Translations under genes and position numbers: made by a program | Shown here: positions 49,163 to 58,068 of the stretch, piece by piece | Position numbering within the stretch: the stretch's first letter is position 1 | How the letters are laid out: each line of letters starts with the position of its first letter | DNA from: Streptomyces roseoviridis | GTDB taxonomy: Bacteria; Actinomycetota; Actinomycetes; Streptomycetales; Streptomycetaceae | Direction of reading: 5' to 3' | Assembly: GCF_039535235.1 (NCBI RefSeq) | Contig: NZ_BAAAWU010000001.1 | Span: 1,240,001-1,304,000, forward strand | DNA length: 64,000 bases | Notes under the pieces: model-generated | The model's input: the letters and a program-made list of their open reading frames with translations, nothing else | What the model was told of the DNA's origin: nothing | Database searches by the model: none

Positions 49163-50677
49163 ATGTCCCGACACCGCCCCGGCCGCCGGGCCCGCCGTGC
49201 CTCCGCCAGTCCGCTGTTCACCCCCCACAGCACCGACCGCACCAGCCGCCGCGCGGCCCGCAAGCAGCTCGCCGAAGCCCAGGCCAAAGCCAAGGCCGCC
49301 GCACTCAAGGACACCGTCGACACCGCGGCCGAAGCCGAGATACCCACACCGCTCTACCCGTCGGCCGGACGTCCCGGTCCAGCCTCTGCTCGCGGCGGGC
49401 GGCTGCGGTTGCCCGCCCACCGGATAACCACCGCCACCGCCTCCGGCGCGTACCCGTTCCTCGCCGAAGGCGGCCTGGGTGCCGAGGGCATCTACATCGG
49501 CCGCGATGTCCACGCCGAGGGGAGCTTCGTTTTCGACCCCTTCGCCCTGTACGGGAAGGTAGAAGGCTTCACCAACCCGAACATCCTCCTGGCAGGCGTC
49601 ATCGGGCAGGGCAAGAGCGCGCTGGCGAAGTCGTTCGCGCTGCGCTCGGTCGCCTTCGGCTACCGCGTCTACGTGCCGTGCGACCCGAAGGGCGAGTGGA
49701 CTCCAGTGGCAGCCGCGCTCGGCGGCACCTCCATCGCTCTCGGCCCGGGCCTGCCCGGACGGCTCAATCCCCTCGATGCCGCGCCCAAACCGCTTTCTGT
49801 CCCGGAAGCGGACTGGGCCGGCGAAGTCCGCAAGCGCCGGCTGCTCCTGCTGGGCTCCCTCGCCCGAACCGTGCTCGGCCGCGACCTGCTCCCCATGGAG
49901 CACACCGCCCTCGACATCGCCCTCGACGGCGTCGTCCGGGCCGCGACCGCCGCCGGCCGGGCCCCGCTGCTCGGCGATGTCGCCCACACCCTGGCCCAGC
50001 CCCATCTCCTCGACGCCGCCGCCGGCACCGTCTCCGGCCACCTCGGGGAAGCCGCCCGCGACCTCTCCCACGCCCTGCGCCGCCTTGTCCACGGTGACTT
50101 GGCGGGGATGTTCGACGCTCCCTCCACCGTCGCCTTCGACCCGGCCAGTCCGATGCTCTCCATCGACCTGTCCCGGCTCGGCGGCTCTGGCGACGACACC
50201 GCTCTCGTCCTCGCCATGACTTGTGCCTCCGCCTGGATGGAGGCCGCCCTCAGCGACCCCGCCGGTGGCAGGCGCTGGATCGTCTACGACGAGGCGTGGA
50301 GATTGATGCGCCACCCCGGCCTCCTCCAGCGCATGCAAAGCCAATGGAAGCTCTCCCGCGGCCTGGGCATTGCGAACCTCATGGTCATCCACCGCCTCAG
50401 CGACCTGCTCACCGCCGGTGACGCCGGCTCCCAGGGCCGCGCGCTCGCCGAAGGACTCCTCGCCGGCTGCTCCACCCGCATCGTCTACCGCCAGGAGACC
50501 GATCAGATCCACGCCGCCGCCACCCTGCTCGGCCTGACCGCCGTCGAGACGGAGGCCCTCTCCCACCTCACCCGCGGACGCGGCCTGTGGCGAGTCGCGG
50601 GCCGGAGCTTCGTGGTCCAACACCACCTCCACCCCACCGAGCAGGCGTTGTTCGACACCGACTCCCGCATGCACTGA
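49163..50677 (+). CDS. VirB4-like conjugation ATPase
   Basis: A 504-aa protein from ATG 49163. A basic, disordered N-terminus (1-75) is followed by FVFDPFALYGKVEGFTNPN, Walker A AGVIGQGKSALAKS (about 147), YVPCDPKGEWTPVA (the DPKG loop of VirB4/TraG-type NTPases), Walker B RRWIVYDEAWRLM (about 372) and NLMVIHRLSDL (sensor). With the SCO6880-like protein it would provide the two halves of a VirB4 motor that powers channel assembly or DNA transfer. A VirD4-type coupling protein is not in the window. Confidence 0.9.
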   Translation: MSRHRPGRRARRASASPLFTPHSTDRTSRRAARKQLAEAQAKAKAAALKDTVDTAAEAEIPTPLYPSAGRPGPASARGGRLRLPAHRITTATASGAYPFLAEGGLGAEGIYIGRDVHAEGSFVFDPFALYGKVEGFTNPNILLAGVIGQGKSALAKSFALRSVAFGYRVYVPCDPKGEWTPVAAALGGTSIALGPGLPGRLNPLDAAPKPLSVPEADWAGEVRKRRLLLLGSLARTVLGRDLLPMEHTALDIALDGVVRAATAAGRAPLLGDVAHTLAQPHLLDAAAGTVSGHLGEAARDLSHALRRLVHGDLAGMFDAPSTVAFDPASPMLSIDLSRLGGSGDDTALVLAMTCASAWMEAALSDPAGGRRWIVYDEAWRLMRHPGLLQRMQSQWKLSRGLGIANLMVIHRLSDLLTAGDAGSQGRALAEGLLAGCSTRIVYRQETDQIHAAATLLGLTAVETEALSHLTRGRGLWRVAGRSFVVQHHLHPTEQALFDTDSRMH

Positions 50678-50684
50678 CCCCGAG

Positions 50685-51611
50685 ATGCCGCCCCTGGAGC
50701 CTTCCCTGAACCCCGACTTCGAGCTGTCCGACGACGTCGGCCGCACCACCGAACAGAGCCACCCCCACCACACCGGCACCCTCACGGAGAACACCATCGA
50801 GCTCCACCCGACCACCGCGCTCTTCCCGATGCTCGACGAGGAAGAGCTCCAGGCGCTCGCGGACGACATTCGCGAGCGCGGCCTTCACAACCCCGTCGTC
50901 CTGGACACCACAGGCCGCATCCTCGACGGCAAGAACCGTCTTCGGGCCTGTGAGATCGCCGACGTCGAGCCCACCTACTCCACCTACGACGGGGACGACG
51001 CCAGCACCTACGTGCTGTCGGTCAATAGCCGGCGTCGCCACCTGACCAAGGGCCAGCTCGCCATGATCGCGGCCAAAGCGCGTTCATTCAGTGAACACGC
51101 CGGGCGTTCACTCGGTGAACAGTCCGTCCGTTCACTCAGTGAACAGGCCGGCGTCTCGGTCGGACGCGTCGGACAAGCCAGCGTGGTTCTGCGACATGCA
51201 CCTGATCTGGCCGAGTCGGTCATCAACGGCACGATGGGGCTGAACGAGGCGTATGCGGTCGCCCAGAAGCAGAAGGCCCAGGCCGAATCGGCGGAATCGC
51301 AGCTCGCCCGCCTGCGCGCCGAGGACCCCCAGCTCGCCGACCGCGTCGTCGAAGGCGAGCTCACCATCCAGGGTGCCTGGGCAGAGCGGAAGGCCCGGCA
51401 GGAGGAAGAGCTGCGCCAGCGCCGGGTCGCCACCAACCTGCTGTGCGAGATCCTCCCCGCCCTCGCTCAGATACGCGGCAGCCGCACCTTCGCCCAGTAC
51501 GACGCCGAACTCGCTCCACCCGGACGCGCCGTCACCCGTGAAGTGATCGAACACGCCGCCACCGCCCTGGCCGAGATGGCCGGCGTTTGGAAGGAACGCA
51601 ACCTCCCGTGA
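50685..51611 (+). CDS. parB: ParB/RepB/Spo0J-type partition protein
   Basis: A 308-aa protein from ATG 50685. The ParB N-terminal domain (about 37-115) has FPMLDEEELQALADDIRERG, DTTGRILDGKNRLRACEIAD and SVNSRRRHLTKGQ. A helix-turn-helix follows (LSEQAGVSVGRVGQASVVL, about 148-168), then a helical C-terminus. In front of the HTH sits an 8-residue motif present three times (RSFSEHAG, RSLGEQSV, RSLSEQAG), encoded by 24-bp repeats. No ParA gene is next to it, so it could be a partition protein or a ParB-like regulator within the transfer operon. Confidence 0.85.
   Translation: MPPLEPSLNPDFELSDDVGRTTEQSHPHHTGTLTENTIELHPTTALFPMLDEEELQALADDIRERGLHNPVVLDTTGRILDGKNRLRACEIADVEPTYSTYDGDDASTYVLSVNSRRRHLTKGQLAMIAAKARSFSEHAGRSLGEQSVRSLSEQAGVSVGRVGQASVVLRHAPDLAESVINGTMGLNEAYAVAQKQKAQAESAESQLARLRAEDPQLADRVVEGELTIQGAWAERKARQEEELRQRRVATNLLCEILPALAQIRGSRTFAQYDAELAPPGRAVTREVIEHAATALAEMAGVWKERNLP
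51081..51152 (+). repeat. Three 24-bp tandem repeats with GTTCACT-C-AGTGAAC palindromes
   Basis: Units at 51081-51104, 51105-51128 and 51129-51152 each begin CGTTCA(T/C)TC(A/G)GTGAACA. The third holds a perfect 15-bp palindrome and the others have one mismatch. Palindromes at a 24-bp step inside parB look like ParB-binding (parS-type) sites. Confidence 0.6.
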
Positions 51612-52120
51612 AGTACTCCTCCGACCCCCTGCTGCGCAAACTCGCCCTCGAAGCCGCTCAGTACGTCACCACCGACACCGGCCGTATGCACAAGGACGAC
51701 CTGCTCGACGTCCTGTGCGACCGGATGCGCGAGCACGACGACCTGCAGGGCGCGGTCCTCAGGAAGGCCGCCCAGAGCCTCATGCGTGACCTGGGTGAAC
51801 GCCGAAGCCCCCGCCGCAACAGGAAGACCGGCGGTCTCTACCACCCCGACAGCATCATCAAGCTCGGCAACGGAATCTGGGTGTGGATGAAGAACACCAC
51901 CCCGACGGACATGACCCAGTGGGGCCTCATCTCCGCACGGAACACGGTCCGCACGATTACAGCAGCGGCCGAGACCCAGCAGTACATCCACGAGCGTACC
52001 GACGCCTTCCGCGCCAACCCGGGATTCGCGAGCCTTCACCCTCTCGAACAGGTCGTCTTCGACTACCAGCAGGACACCCTCGACGATGTCGACTGGGCCC
52101 TCGGCCACGACGAGCTGTAG
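51608..52120 (+). CDS. ParB-associated hypothetical protein
   Basis: A 170-aa protein from GTG 51608, overlapping the parB stop (GTGA), so co-translated with it. It is alpha-helical at first (DPLLRKLALEAAQYVTTDT, DDLLDVLCDRMREHDDLQ), with a basic stretch RRSPRRNRKTGG and then a WVWMKNTTPTDMTQWGLI segment. It could be a ParB partner or a small DNA-binding protein. No family is recognised. Confidence 0.6.
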   Translation: MKYSSDPLLRKLALEAAQYVTTDTGRMHKDDLLDVLCDRMREHDDLQGAVLRKAAQSLMRDLGERRSPRRNRKTGGLYHPDSIIKLGNGIWVWMKNTTPTDMTQWGLISARNTVRTITAAAETQQYIHERTDAFRANPGFASLHPLEQVVFDYQQDTLDDVDWALGHDEL

Positions 52121-52123
52121 GCC

Positions 52124-53008
52124 ATGGTGCCCCGCGTGTCGAGCGGTACAGAACCGCCCATCGATTCCAGACCCGTAGCCTCAACCCCAACGTCCCTCTC
52201 CAGCTTCGCGACCGACTTGGCCACTCGGCTGCCAGGCACGTGGACGAGCGAGTATCACCGCCACGCCTCGTACAGCGAGCAGTTCCCGGTGGCCGAGCGC
52301 CTGTGGGACACAGGTCACGTCGACTGGGCCGTCAGCGAGCACGTTCTCGGGCATCACGCCGTGCTCACCGGTTCGGCCGGCGAGGAGCTCTACGTCATCG
52401 ACCGGCCGCTCCGCCGCGGCCAGTTCCTGGTCGCCGCACTGGAGCCTCCCGGCTTCCAGCCGCACCACTTCCGTGGTGTGCCGGAGCCGAACGGCATCGC
52501 GGTCAGCGCCGATCCCGTACGGGCCGCCGCCTCGATCAGTTGTCGGCTCCTGCCCCGCCATGCCAGGGCCGTCGAGGCCGTACGCGCGCGGGCCCGGCGC
52601 CGGCCTGATCCACCGGCCCATCGCCAGACCGCTCCCGAGACGGCGAAGGCGGTGACGCTCACCCGCTACAGCGACGGCGTCCTCGGAACCCCGTATGCGA
52701 GCGTCCCCGACGAGGCCCGCGACACGCTGTACGTCTCCGGGTTCCAGTACGTCCCCGACCAGGGCGCGTTCCTCCTCCCCGCCGGGTACGGGCCCGTCGC
52801 GACCGCCGTACGGATCCAGGTCCTCGCCGCCCGGCTCGCTCAGACCGGCATCGGGCTGAACCTCCGCCACGCCCCGACGCGCTCCCGCGCCGCAGCCGCC
52901 GTGACCGCAGCTTCGGCACCCGCTGCTCAGGCGAACCATGCCCCGGCCGGCACTGCCGTCCCCTCTACGGCGGGGGGCGGCCCTCGCCCAGCCCACCGAT
53001 CCCGGTGA
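52124..53008 (+). CDS. Hypothetical plasmid protein, family A copy 1
   Basis: A 294-aa protein from ATG 52124; the ribosome-binding site is weak and the true start may be a little downstream. The N-terminal 150 residues share clear similarity with the gene at 60976-61716: SFATDLATRLPGTWTSEYH here versus SFATILAGELPGRWTSQYH there, and VRAAASISCRLLPRHA versus FHAAEAITLHLLPRYA. A second domain includes YVSGFQYVPDQGAFLLPAGY. Function is unknown. These paralogues head two parallel gene series. Confidence 0.65.
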   Translation: MVPRVSSGTEPPIDSRPVASTPTSLSSFATDLATRLPGTWTSEYHRHASYSEQFPVAERLWDTGHVDWAVSEHVLGHHAVLTGSAGEELYVIDRPLRRGQFLVAALEPPGFQPHHFRGVPEPNGIAVSADPVRAAASISCRLLPRHARAVEAVRARARRRPDPPAHRQTAPETAKAVTLTRYSDGVLGTPYASVPDEARDTLYVSGFQYVPDQGAFLLPAGYGPVATAVRIQVLAARLAQTGIGLNLRHAPTRSRAAAAVTAASAPAAQANHAPAGTAVPSTAGGGPRPAHRSR

Positions 53009-53082
53009 CAAGCCTCCCCGGCACGCACCGAAGCGGCCGCCTGGCGCCACACCCTCGCATTCCACGTTCGGAGAACACCTCG

Positions 53083-53532
53083 CTGACATCCCACACGCCA
53101 CTCGACGGTCCGCCCCCGGCCGCCGGGGACGAGCCCGACGCCCGCTTCCCGTACGGCAATCTCCTCTTCGCCCTCACCGCGCGCGTCAACACCTCCACCG
53201 ACGAGCGGGAAGTCGCCGCCGTACTGCACCAGGTCCTCGACGGCAATGACGGGCTGCTGACCCGACTCGCCGAACTCTTCGACGCCGCCGCCGAGAAGGC
53301 CCGTGCGCACGACCGGAACGACGGCGATGACGACGCTTTCCACCTGGCGAAGGACCTCGCCGAAGCGGCCGCCCGGCTCCGCAGACTCGGGGAAGACCTC
53401 CACGTCGTCCCCGAGCGCATGGTCGACCTCGCCCCCGCCTCCCCGCAGCAGCCCTGGCAACCCGTCCACCCCGGAGTCCTGCCCGGCCTCCCGACGGCGC
53501 TGCCCGCGCCCATGCCCGGTCGTGCTCCATAA
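53083..53532 (+). CDS. Hypothetical helical protein, CTG start likely
   Basis: About 149 aa from CTG 53083, nine bases after GGAG. GTG 53005 overlaps the previous stop but has no ribosome-binding site. It is helical: ARFPYGNLLFALTARVNT, LLTRLAELFDAAAEKARAHD and AARLRRLGEDLHVVPERM. It has the same plan as the gene at 62861-63259. Pro-rich tail. Confidence 0.5.
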   Translation: MTSHTPLDGPPPAAGDEPDARFPYGNLLFALTARVNTSTDEREVAAVLHQVLDGNDGLLTRLAELFDAAAEKARAHDRNDGDDDAFHLAKDLAEAAARLRRLGEDLHVVPERMVDLAPASPQQPWQPVHPGVLPGLPTALPAPMPGRAP

Positions 53533-53557
53533 ACCCCTTCCCCTTTCGGAGCCTCTT

Positions 53558-54139
53558 TTGGGATCTCGTGCCTTCATCGCCCGCCCGACCGCCACGGGAT
53601 ACGAGGGTGTTCACGTTCATTTCGACAGCAGCCCCCGGAACATGCTTCCGCTGCTGCTGGCCGCCTACCAGTTCCGGTTCAGACGGGACATCGAGGCCCT
53701 GAGCCGGTACGTGATCGACGACGTCGTCTTCGCCTGGGACGAGATCGGCACCGACCTTCTCGACGGATCGCCGCCCGGGCTGCTGCAGCGGCTGACCGGC
53801 GGCGAGCAGTGGCCCAGCCGCGAGATGACCGACGTCGTCAACCTCGACGGCACACCCGCCGAGCGGGAAACCGTGACGCAGGACAACTCCAGCGGCCACC
53901 ACTGGGGCTACATCCTCCATCCGGTCGGCATCGAAGTGATCAGCCGGCAGATCGACCACCGCGGCCCGGTCATCTCCTGGGACACCGATCCTCGTGCCCA
54001 TTTCAGCGAAGCGTTCGAGCTCTGGATGCCCGGCAGCCCCCCGCCGATGGCGCTGCCACGCGATCTGCCGAAGCTCACGCCCTTCCCCGCCCGGCCTGCC
54101 GCGCGGGTCCGGGCCTCCACCAGGCCCAAGCGTCGCTGA
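53558..54139 (+). CDS. Conserved-looking plasmid protein
   Basis: A 193-aa protein from TTG 53558, six bases after CGGAG. It is a compact alpha/beta protein with no signal or membrane span: YEGVHVHFDSSPRNMLPLLL, RYVIDDVVFAWDEIGTDLLD and GHHWGYILHPVGIEVISRQI. The composition suggests a folded cytosolic enzyme or binding protein. No family is recognised. Confidence 0.65.
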   Translation: MGSRAFIARPTATGYEGVHVHFDSSPRNMLPLLLAAYQFRFRRDIEALSRYVIDDVVFAWDEIGTDLLDGSPPGLLQRLTGGEQWPSREMTDVVNLDGTPAERETVTQDNSSGHHWGYILHPVGIEVISRQIDHRGPVISWDTDPRAHFSEAFELWMPGSPPPMALPRDLPKLTPFPARPAARVRASTRPKRR

Positions 54140-54161
54140 CCGCCCTCGGAAAGGAATCCTC

Positions 54162-54593
54162 CTGAAGCAGCACTTCAACTTCGGCCAGCACCCCGAGTAC
54201 GGATTCGTCGCCGCCCCCACCGCGAACACGAAACCGCACCTCGCCCACTGGTACCTCACAGCAGAGCAGTTCGAGCCGGTCCCCGGCGTCGAGGGCCTGT
54301 ACCGGCTGACCAGCCCCGAGCACGACGGCGTGCGCCGCACCCGGCAGGCCGTCCACGACCTGCGCCGGCACGGCTTCGACGTCCACGCCGACTACACCCT
54401 CGACCCCGCCCAGAGCGCCGGCCCACCTCGGATCCAGCCCTGGGCCGGGCTGATGGAACGCCGCTCTCGGATCGCCCAAGCCGCCGGCATCCGTTCCTCG
54501 CAGTACCGGCCGGCCGTCTCCACCCAGGCCACACCCACGTCCACACGGTCGGCAAGTCCGCTCGCCGCCTCCGGACAGGGGCACACCCGGTGA
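54162..54593 (+). CDS. Hypothetical plasmid protein, family B copy 1, CTG start
   Basis: About 143 aa from CTG 54162, six bases after GGAAAGGA; no ATG, GTG or TTG lies at a suitable place. It contains HWYLTAEQF, VEGLYRLTSPEHDGVRRTRQ and LRRHGFDVHADYTLDPAQ, a module also seen in the genes at 54590, 61713 and 62399. It overlaps the next gene by 4 bp. Confidence 0.55.
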   Translation: MKQHFNFGQHPEYGFVAAPTANTKPHLAHWYLTAEQFEPVPGVEGLYRLTSPEHDGVRRTRQAVHDLRRHGFDVHADYTLDPAQSAGPPRIQPWAGLMERRSRIAQAAGIRSSQYRPAVSTQATPTSTRSASPLAASGQGHTR

Positions 54594-55324
54594 CCGAGAA
54601 CCCGATCAGCATCGTCCGCTGCCCGGGCGGTGAAGTGGAGGCGGACGGGCCGATCGACTCACTCGCCTCCGAACTGCTCTCCCACGCCGGGTTCGTCAGG
54701 CAGTACACGCTGCGCGGTACCTGGCACCGTCTGCCTTTCGACATGGGCGAGGAACGGGAGAACGACCACGCCTCCGACGCCGCCGAGATGCTGCGTGCGG
54801 CGCGTTACTCGGTACAGCTCGATCCCTCCCTCTCCCCCGCCGCCCCGCCGGGCGGCGAGCGCGGTGCCCCGCGCTCCGTACGAGCAGCGGCTCAGGTTCT
54901 GAGGACCTGGGCGCAGAACGCCGACGGCCTCCGACAGCCGTACGAGGCAGGGCGAACACTCGCCGCCCTCGCCCAGGGCGACGACAGCCTCCTGCGGCCC
55001 GCGGCCGACCTGCTGCTCGCCACGGCATCCGCCGTCTCCACGCTCCCGGGCCCCACGCACGACCGGGACGCCCGGCGCCTGGCCGAACTCGCGGGAGTCC
55101 TGCGGGTCGTGGAGATCGAGGTCGACCGGATCGCCCTGCGCCTGCAAGCGACACCAGATCTCGCGCCCTCCTCCGCACGCCAGCAATCGCACGAGCGGGT
55201 CGAGGCCCCGCCGAAGCTGCAGGCCCTCGTCCGTCGCCTCAACGAACAACGAGCGCGGGAGTACGAGGCACATCTGCCCCCGTCAGCGGCCCCGGCACCG
55301 AGCGGCGGGGGGCGAGGCCGGTGA
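54590..55324 (+). CDS. Hypothetical plasmid protein, family B copy 2
   Basis: A 244-aa protein from GTG 54590. The family B module is at residues 25-85: GFVRQYTLRGTWHRLPFDMG, AAEMLRAARYSVQLDPSLS. A helical bundle follows (residues 95-190: AAQVLRTWAQNADGLRQPYE, LLRPAADLLLATASAVSTLP, ELAGVLRVVEIEVDRIALRL). It overlaps both neighbours by 4 bp, so the series is tightly coupled. Function is unknown. Confidence 0.6.
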   Translation: MTENPISIVRCPGGEVEADGPIDSLASELLSHAGFVRQYTLRGTWHRLPFDMGEERENDHASDAAEMLRAARYSVQLDPSLSPAAPPGGERGAPRSVRAAAQVLRTWAQNADGLRQPYEAGRTLAALAQGDDSLLRPAADLLLATASAVSTLPGPTHDRDARRLAELAGVLRVVEIEVDRIALRLQATPDLAPSSARQQSHERVEAPPKLQALVRRLNEQRAREYEAHLPPSAAPAPSGGGRGR

Positions 55325-55741
55325 ACCGGGACCTCCCGGAGGCCCCGTCCGGGACCGAGCTGCGCAGCCGGGCCCGAGCCGAGGCCCTCCCCTTCCTCTC
55401 CGCGCTCGCGCTAACCGACCCGGCAGACACCGTACGGGCCTGGACGCAGCGCCTGCCCCTCGCGGGCTCCGCAGCGCAGGTCCACGTCCTCGTCGACACC
55501 CTGACCGGCACCGAGGCCAGCGCGCTCCTCGCCCTGCGGGACTTCCTGCGCGCCGTCGGCGCCTGGTGCCGAGCACGGACAGCCCGCGCTCGCCGAGCGC
55601 TACCTGCGCACCAGCGAGCTTCTCGACATCGCCGACCGGCAGCTCTACCAGCTCGGCATCGACCTGCTCACAACCTTCCACGCTCAGGCCAGCGCGCTCG
55701 GGCACGTCCACCGAGAGGAACATCCCCCTGAACCTGAGTGA
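55321..55741 (+). pseudogene. Helical plasmid gene with a frameshift near base 55565
   Basis: From GTG 55321 the first 82 residues look normal (PFLSALALTDPADTVRAWTQ, AAQVHVLVDTLTGTEASALL). Beyond about 55565 that frame turns Arg-rich, while the +1 frame continues in good coding style (EHGQPALAERYLRTSELLDI, ADRQLYQLGIDLLTTFHAQA) to a TGA at 55739-55741. So the gene is broken by a one-base indel (real or a sequencing error) or needs ribosomal frameshifting. Confidence 0.6.
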
Positions 55742-56834
55742 AGTCGCCCGGCTCGCCGGCGCTCGCGGGAACCCCACCGCGCGCCCCTCCAACACCGAGA
55801 TCACCCTGTTCACCAGTGACCGAGACGGTGTCGTCGGGCATGTCGACGGCGACAACTGGCGCTGGGCCCGCACCGCCATGGACCTCGCCGGATTCCACAA
55901 GACCGACGAGGGCCACCACACCCTCCCGCTGGACGATGTCGACCGCGCCCGGGAAGTCCTGATCACCCTCCACGTTGTCAGCGAGATCGCCGGTGTGCGC
56001 ATCAACTCCAGCAGCGATAAGTACATCGGGGACTTCGCGCGCGACCTGGCCGAGCACCTAGCCGGACCGTGGACCGTCAGGGTCGAGAACTACGCGCTCA
56101 AGGTGTGGCAGGAGGACCTCGCCGCCTGTCTGTGGAGCACGGGGTACGTTGCGGACACGCTGGACCAGCACCGCGTGCGGCGCACAGCCATCCTCCAGCG
56201 CGACGACGGCACGGAACTCACTGTCCTCAAGGATCCACGCCGCGACGTCTACCACGTGGGCGCGCTCCACCCCCGCGACCAGATGCCCGATGACTTCGTC
56301 GCCCCGCCACCGGGTGTGACCGTGCAGCCGGCACCGTCCGCAGCCGCGCACGTGATCCGCGGCCGCCTACTGCCGGCGTACACGCGTGCCGTGCTCCATT
56401 CCCGGGCCAACTCCCTTGCGGACGACCTGACCTGGGTGCGTGAGACGTACGAGGCGGGAACAATCCCCGAGCCGCCCCCGGCGGTTCTGGTGGATGCGTT
56501 CACTCGGTTCACGACGGCCGCGCCGCACGTCGTCGCCGCCGTACGCGACCTGGGCACGCTCGACGAGCACGAGACGGCCTTCCTCAAGCAGGTGGACGAC
56601 ATGGTCGGAACACCGGCCCCCGCCACCAGCACGCCCCGGGTCGTACCGCATGCCGATCCACTGGCCTGGTGGCTCATCGAGGGCGGCGACGGACTGGTCA
56701 CCCTCGCCCACCGCACCATCGCCGACGCCAAGCCGCCCGCCGGCGCGGCTTCCACGGCGACCAAGGCTATCGGCCCCCCGCGAGCACTCCCTCCCGCGCC
56801 CGCCCGGTCTTCCTCCGCAACGCCATGCCTGTGA
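55728..56834 (+). CDS. Hypothetical plasmid protein, CTG start
   Basis: About 368 aa from CTG 55728, preceded by GAGAGGAA. It overlaps the end of the previous reading frame by 14 bp. It contains LNLSEVARLAGARGNPTARP, DGDNWRWARTAMDLAGFHKT and a REVLITLHVVSEIAGVRINS segment. The C-terminal half is helical (DAFTRFTTAAPHVVAAVRDL). No family is recognised. Confidence 0.6.
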   Translation: MNLSEVARLAGARGNPTARPSNTEITLFTSDRDGVVGHVDGDNWRWARTAMDLAGFHKTDEGHHTLPLDDVDRAREVLITLHVVSEIAGVRINSSSDKYIGDFARDLAEHLAGPWTVRVENYALKVWQEDLAACLWSTGYVADTLDQHRVRRTAILQRDDGTELTVLKDPRRDVYHVGALHPRDQMPDDFVAPPPGVTVQPAPSAAAHVIRGRLLPAYTRAVLHSRANSLADDLTWVRETYEAGTIPEPPPAVLVDAFTRFTTAAPHVVAAVRDLGTLDEHETAFLKQVDDMVGTPAPATSTPRVVPHADPLAWWLIEGGDGLVTLAHRTIADAKPPAGAASTATKAIGPPRALPPAPARSSSATPCL

Positions 56835-58015
56835 CCCGACCTCGTTCGAACACTGGAGACCTCATCAGCTCAGCTGCCTCCGATGACGCGGCCATCGACG
56901 CCCTGACGACCTATGCCGCCCGGTTCGCCGACATCCAGGCGCGCAGCGACAAAGCAATCAAGCAGGCCCAGAACGGCATGGACTGGCCCGACTCCGTCTC
57001 CGTGGAGCGGAGAATCGTGGCCGAGCAGCACCGCGAGCAGTCCAAGGCCTTCGCCGAACTGCTTCCGCACACCGGGCTTCTTATCGACCGTGCTCGCGTC
57101 GCTCTGCGGTTCCAGCCTCCTGCACGACACCTTGCCGGGTGGTCCGTGCTCGTCGACGACCTGGAAGCCGCCGCGCGTCTGGCCCGTGCCCGCCTCGCGA
57201 ACCCGCCGAACGGCGACACCGCGGTCGTGCGCCAATGCCAGATCACCTGGGCCGAGAGGGCAAAGTACCTCGAGGACCTTGCCGTTCAGGACGAACCTCC
57301 GCTTCCCGGGCCGGAACTCCCCGTCGCCGAGGAGGCTCGGTGGACCGCGCACGCCCAGGACGTCCGGCGCCGCCACATGATGTACCTGTACGAGTCCCGG
57401 TACGACGCTGCGGGCCGACAGCTGACCGTCGTCGGGGTCCCGCACCTCGACGAGCCGATCGACGACTGCGTGCTCATCGTCGCAGGGGACGTCGACAGCC
57501 CCACGATGCGGGTGCTCGGCCGGTGCGACACCTACGACCAGGCCCTGGCCGTGCTGCCTCCACCGGTTCAACCAGGTGTCCTGCACCCAGGGCGGCGATT
57601 CCGCGGAATCGCGGGGAGACTTCCGCCGCTCGCCGATCTCATCGAGGACGTTGCCCGAGCCTCGCAGAGTCAGGCGGTCGCCGAGGCGATCGGCCATGTG
57701 GCCAGTGACGGAAGCGGGCCGTGTCATCTGTCGCAGCTCTCGGAGCTCCTGGGTGAGTGCGCCGACTTCGCCCTCGCCACCGAAACCGTGGCGGGCCGTG
57801 ATCTATCGGTACGCCTGCGGGGGCTGATCGTCCAAGCCGATCTCCTCGACCGCCAGCTCCAACAGGCGCTGGCCGCCTTCGAGGACACCATCGCCGTGCT
57901 GCCCCCGCACCGCACTCCCCGGCCACAGCACATCAAGCCACCACCAGCCGTGCGGGCCGCTGCCCGGCGCCCCATGGCCACGGCCACGCCACCTCACGTT
58001 CCGCGCCGCCAGTAG
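56825..58015 (+). CDS. Large helical hypothetical protein
   Basis: About 396 aa from ATG 56825; GTG 56831 also possible. It has long helices (RFADIQARSDKAIKQAQNGM, VLVDDLEAAARLARARLANP) and a middle beta-rich region (ESRYDAAGRQLTVVGVPHLD, DDCVLIVAGDVDSPTMRVLG), ending with more helices and a basic Pro/Arg tail. It could be a structural or DNA-associated transfer protein. No family is recognised. Confidence 0.6.
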   Translation: MPVTRPRSNTGDLISSAASDDAAIDALTTYAARFADIQARSDKAIKQAQNGMDWPDSVSVERRIVAEQHREQSKAFAELLPHTGLLIDRARVALRFQPPARHLAGWSVLVDDLEAAARLARARLANPPNGDTAVVRQCQITWAERAKYLEDLAVQDEPPLPGPELPVAEEARWTAHAQDVRRRHMMYLYESRYDAAGRQLTVVGVPHLDEPIDDCVLIVAGDVDSPTMRVLGRCDTYDQALAVLPPPVQPGVLHPGRRFRGIAGRLPPLADLIEDVARASQSQAVAEAIGHVASDGSGPCHLSQLSELLGECADFALATETVAGRDLSVRLRGLIVQADLLDRQLQQALAAFEDTIAVLPPHRTPRPQHIKPPPAVRAAARRPMATATPPHVPRRQ

Positions 58016-58068
58016 AGCAGGCGTAGCCGCGGTGCCTCCAGCCTCTTCCCGGAAAGTCCCCGCTCGTC

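Noticed and set aside
51081..51152. CRISPR array
   Set aside because: Only three directly abutting 24-bp units without spacers, inside an open parB reading frame, and no cas genes.
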